Source: CAYOWK01 sp964407665 (GTDB lineage: Bacteria; Pseudomonadota; Alphaproteobacteria; Caulobacterales; Hyphomonadaceae). Taken from it: a stretch of DNA of 54,175 bases. The stretch is from the NCBI GenBank assembly GCA_964407665.1, contig CAYOWK010000029.1, positions 1 to 54,175 on the forward strand. The letters run 5' to 3'. A program made the translations under genes and the position numbers. This document shows positions 54,024 to 54,175 of this stretch, one piece after another; the first letter of the stretch is position 1, and each line of letters starts with the position of its first letter. Below the pieces are notes generated by a model, which ran no database searches, was not told the DNA's origin, and worked only from the letters and a program-made list of their open reading frames with translations.

Positions 54024-54175
54024 ATGCAGTACATGCTGCTTCTGACTGAGCCGGCCGAAGAGTTCGCCAAGCGCAATGATCCGGTGCATGCCGGTGCTTA
54101 CTGGGGAGCCTGGACCACCTTCATCGGCGCCATGGCGCAAGCCGGCGTCATCGTGAATGGCGACGGGCTCCACCC
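54024..54175 (+). CDS. YCII-related domain protein, cut by the window
   Basis: The first 50 codons read MQYMLLLTEPAEEFAKRNDP, then HAGAYWGAWTTFIGAMAQAG and VIVNGDGLH, typical of DGPF/YCII proteins (PF03795). These are often beside an ECF sigma factor, which could lie beyond the window. AAGGA precedes the ATG. The 3' end is missing because of the window edge. Confidence 0.8.
   Translation, partial: MQYMLLLTEPAEEFAKRNDPVHAGAYWGAWTTFIGAMAQAGVIVNGDGLH

Overview
The window is GC-rich chromosomal DNA of an alphaproteobacterium, most like the Caulobacterales/Hyphomonadaceae group. This rests on gene content, not on a database match: a methionine synthase split into two genes, a SahR-type regulator, a SUV3-like helicase next to an S4 protein, FdxA and CarD, the long-form dCTP deaminase, a zwf-pgl-edd-eda Entner-Doudoroff cluster, and many small lipoproteins. 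Genes are densely packed, often with 1-4 base stop/start overlaps. I see no insertion sequence, phage, CRISPR array, rRNA or plasmid origin.

Layout. 1-390: a non-coding edge with a palindrome, a REP-like pair of hairpins and the terminator of an ompW-like gene. 391-4211: OmpW-like porin, a flavoprotein and an exported TPR protein. 4260-11885: a long minus-strand operon that reads sahR - metF - VOC protein - metH (homocysteine domain) - DUF6882-like protein - PNPOx-fold protein - RidA lipoprotein - metH (folate/B12/activation domains). This is the methyl cycle that remakes methionine from homocysteine, probably under SAH control through SahR. 12080-13931: MlaA and MlaC lipid-transport components and a small secreted protein. 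13999-18050: MFS transporter, small exported protein, amidohydrolase and ribosomal protein L28. 18292-22849: helicase, S4 RNA-binding protein, CPBP protease, FdxA and CarD. 22910-28707: nuclease-fold lipoprotein, tRNA-Arg(CCT), a YjhX-family protein, an HWE-type histidine kinase, an SDR enzyme and two unrecognised membrane proteins.

28812-30889: a blaI-blaR1-tonB operon with two BlaI-type operators at its promoter and no beta-lactamase beside it. 31027-38055: hypothetical protein, EttA, lipoproteins, an MFS transporter, a cystatin-like lipoprotein and a PhoPQ-activated-pathogenicity-related protein. 38066-39548: tiny membrane protein, free-methionine-sulfoxide reductase, MarR regulator, tRNA-Gly(CCC). 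39737-44531: glucose-6-phosphate to pyruvate plus glyceraldehyde-3-phosphate by zwf, pgl, edd and eda. 44608-46820: tiny membrane protein, an XRE regulator with its membrane-protein partner and inverted-repeat operators, and a serine hydrolase. 46935-49979: dCTP deaminase, GST and MetZ. 50101-53575: YceI lipoprotein, ApaG, peroxiredoxin, Hsp33 and a small lipoprotein. 53576-54175: a folded intergenic element and the start of a YCII-domain gene cut by the window edge.

The most interesting points are the SahR operon with its uncharacterised passengers (including a RidA protein that carries a lipobox), a hairpin at the ribosome site of mlaA, the YjhX protein without its YjhQ partner, and a compact three-stem element at 53853-53967. 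Functions are assigned from remembered family motifs; no search was run.
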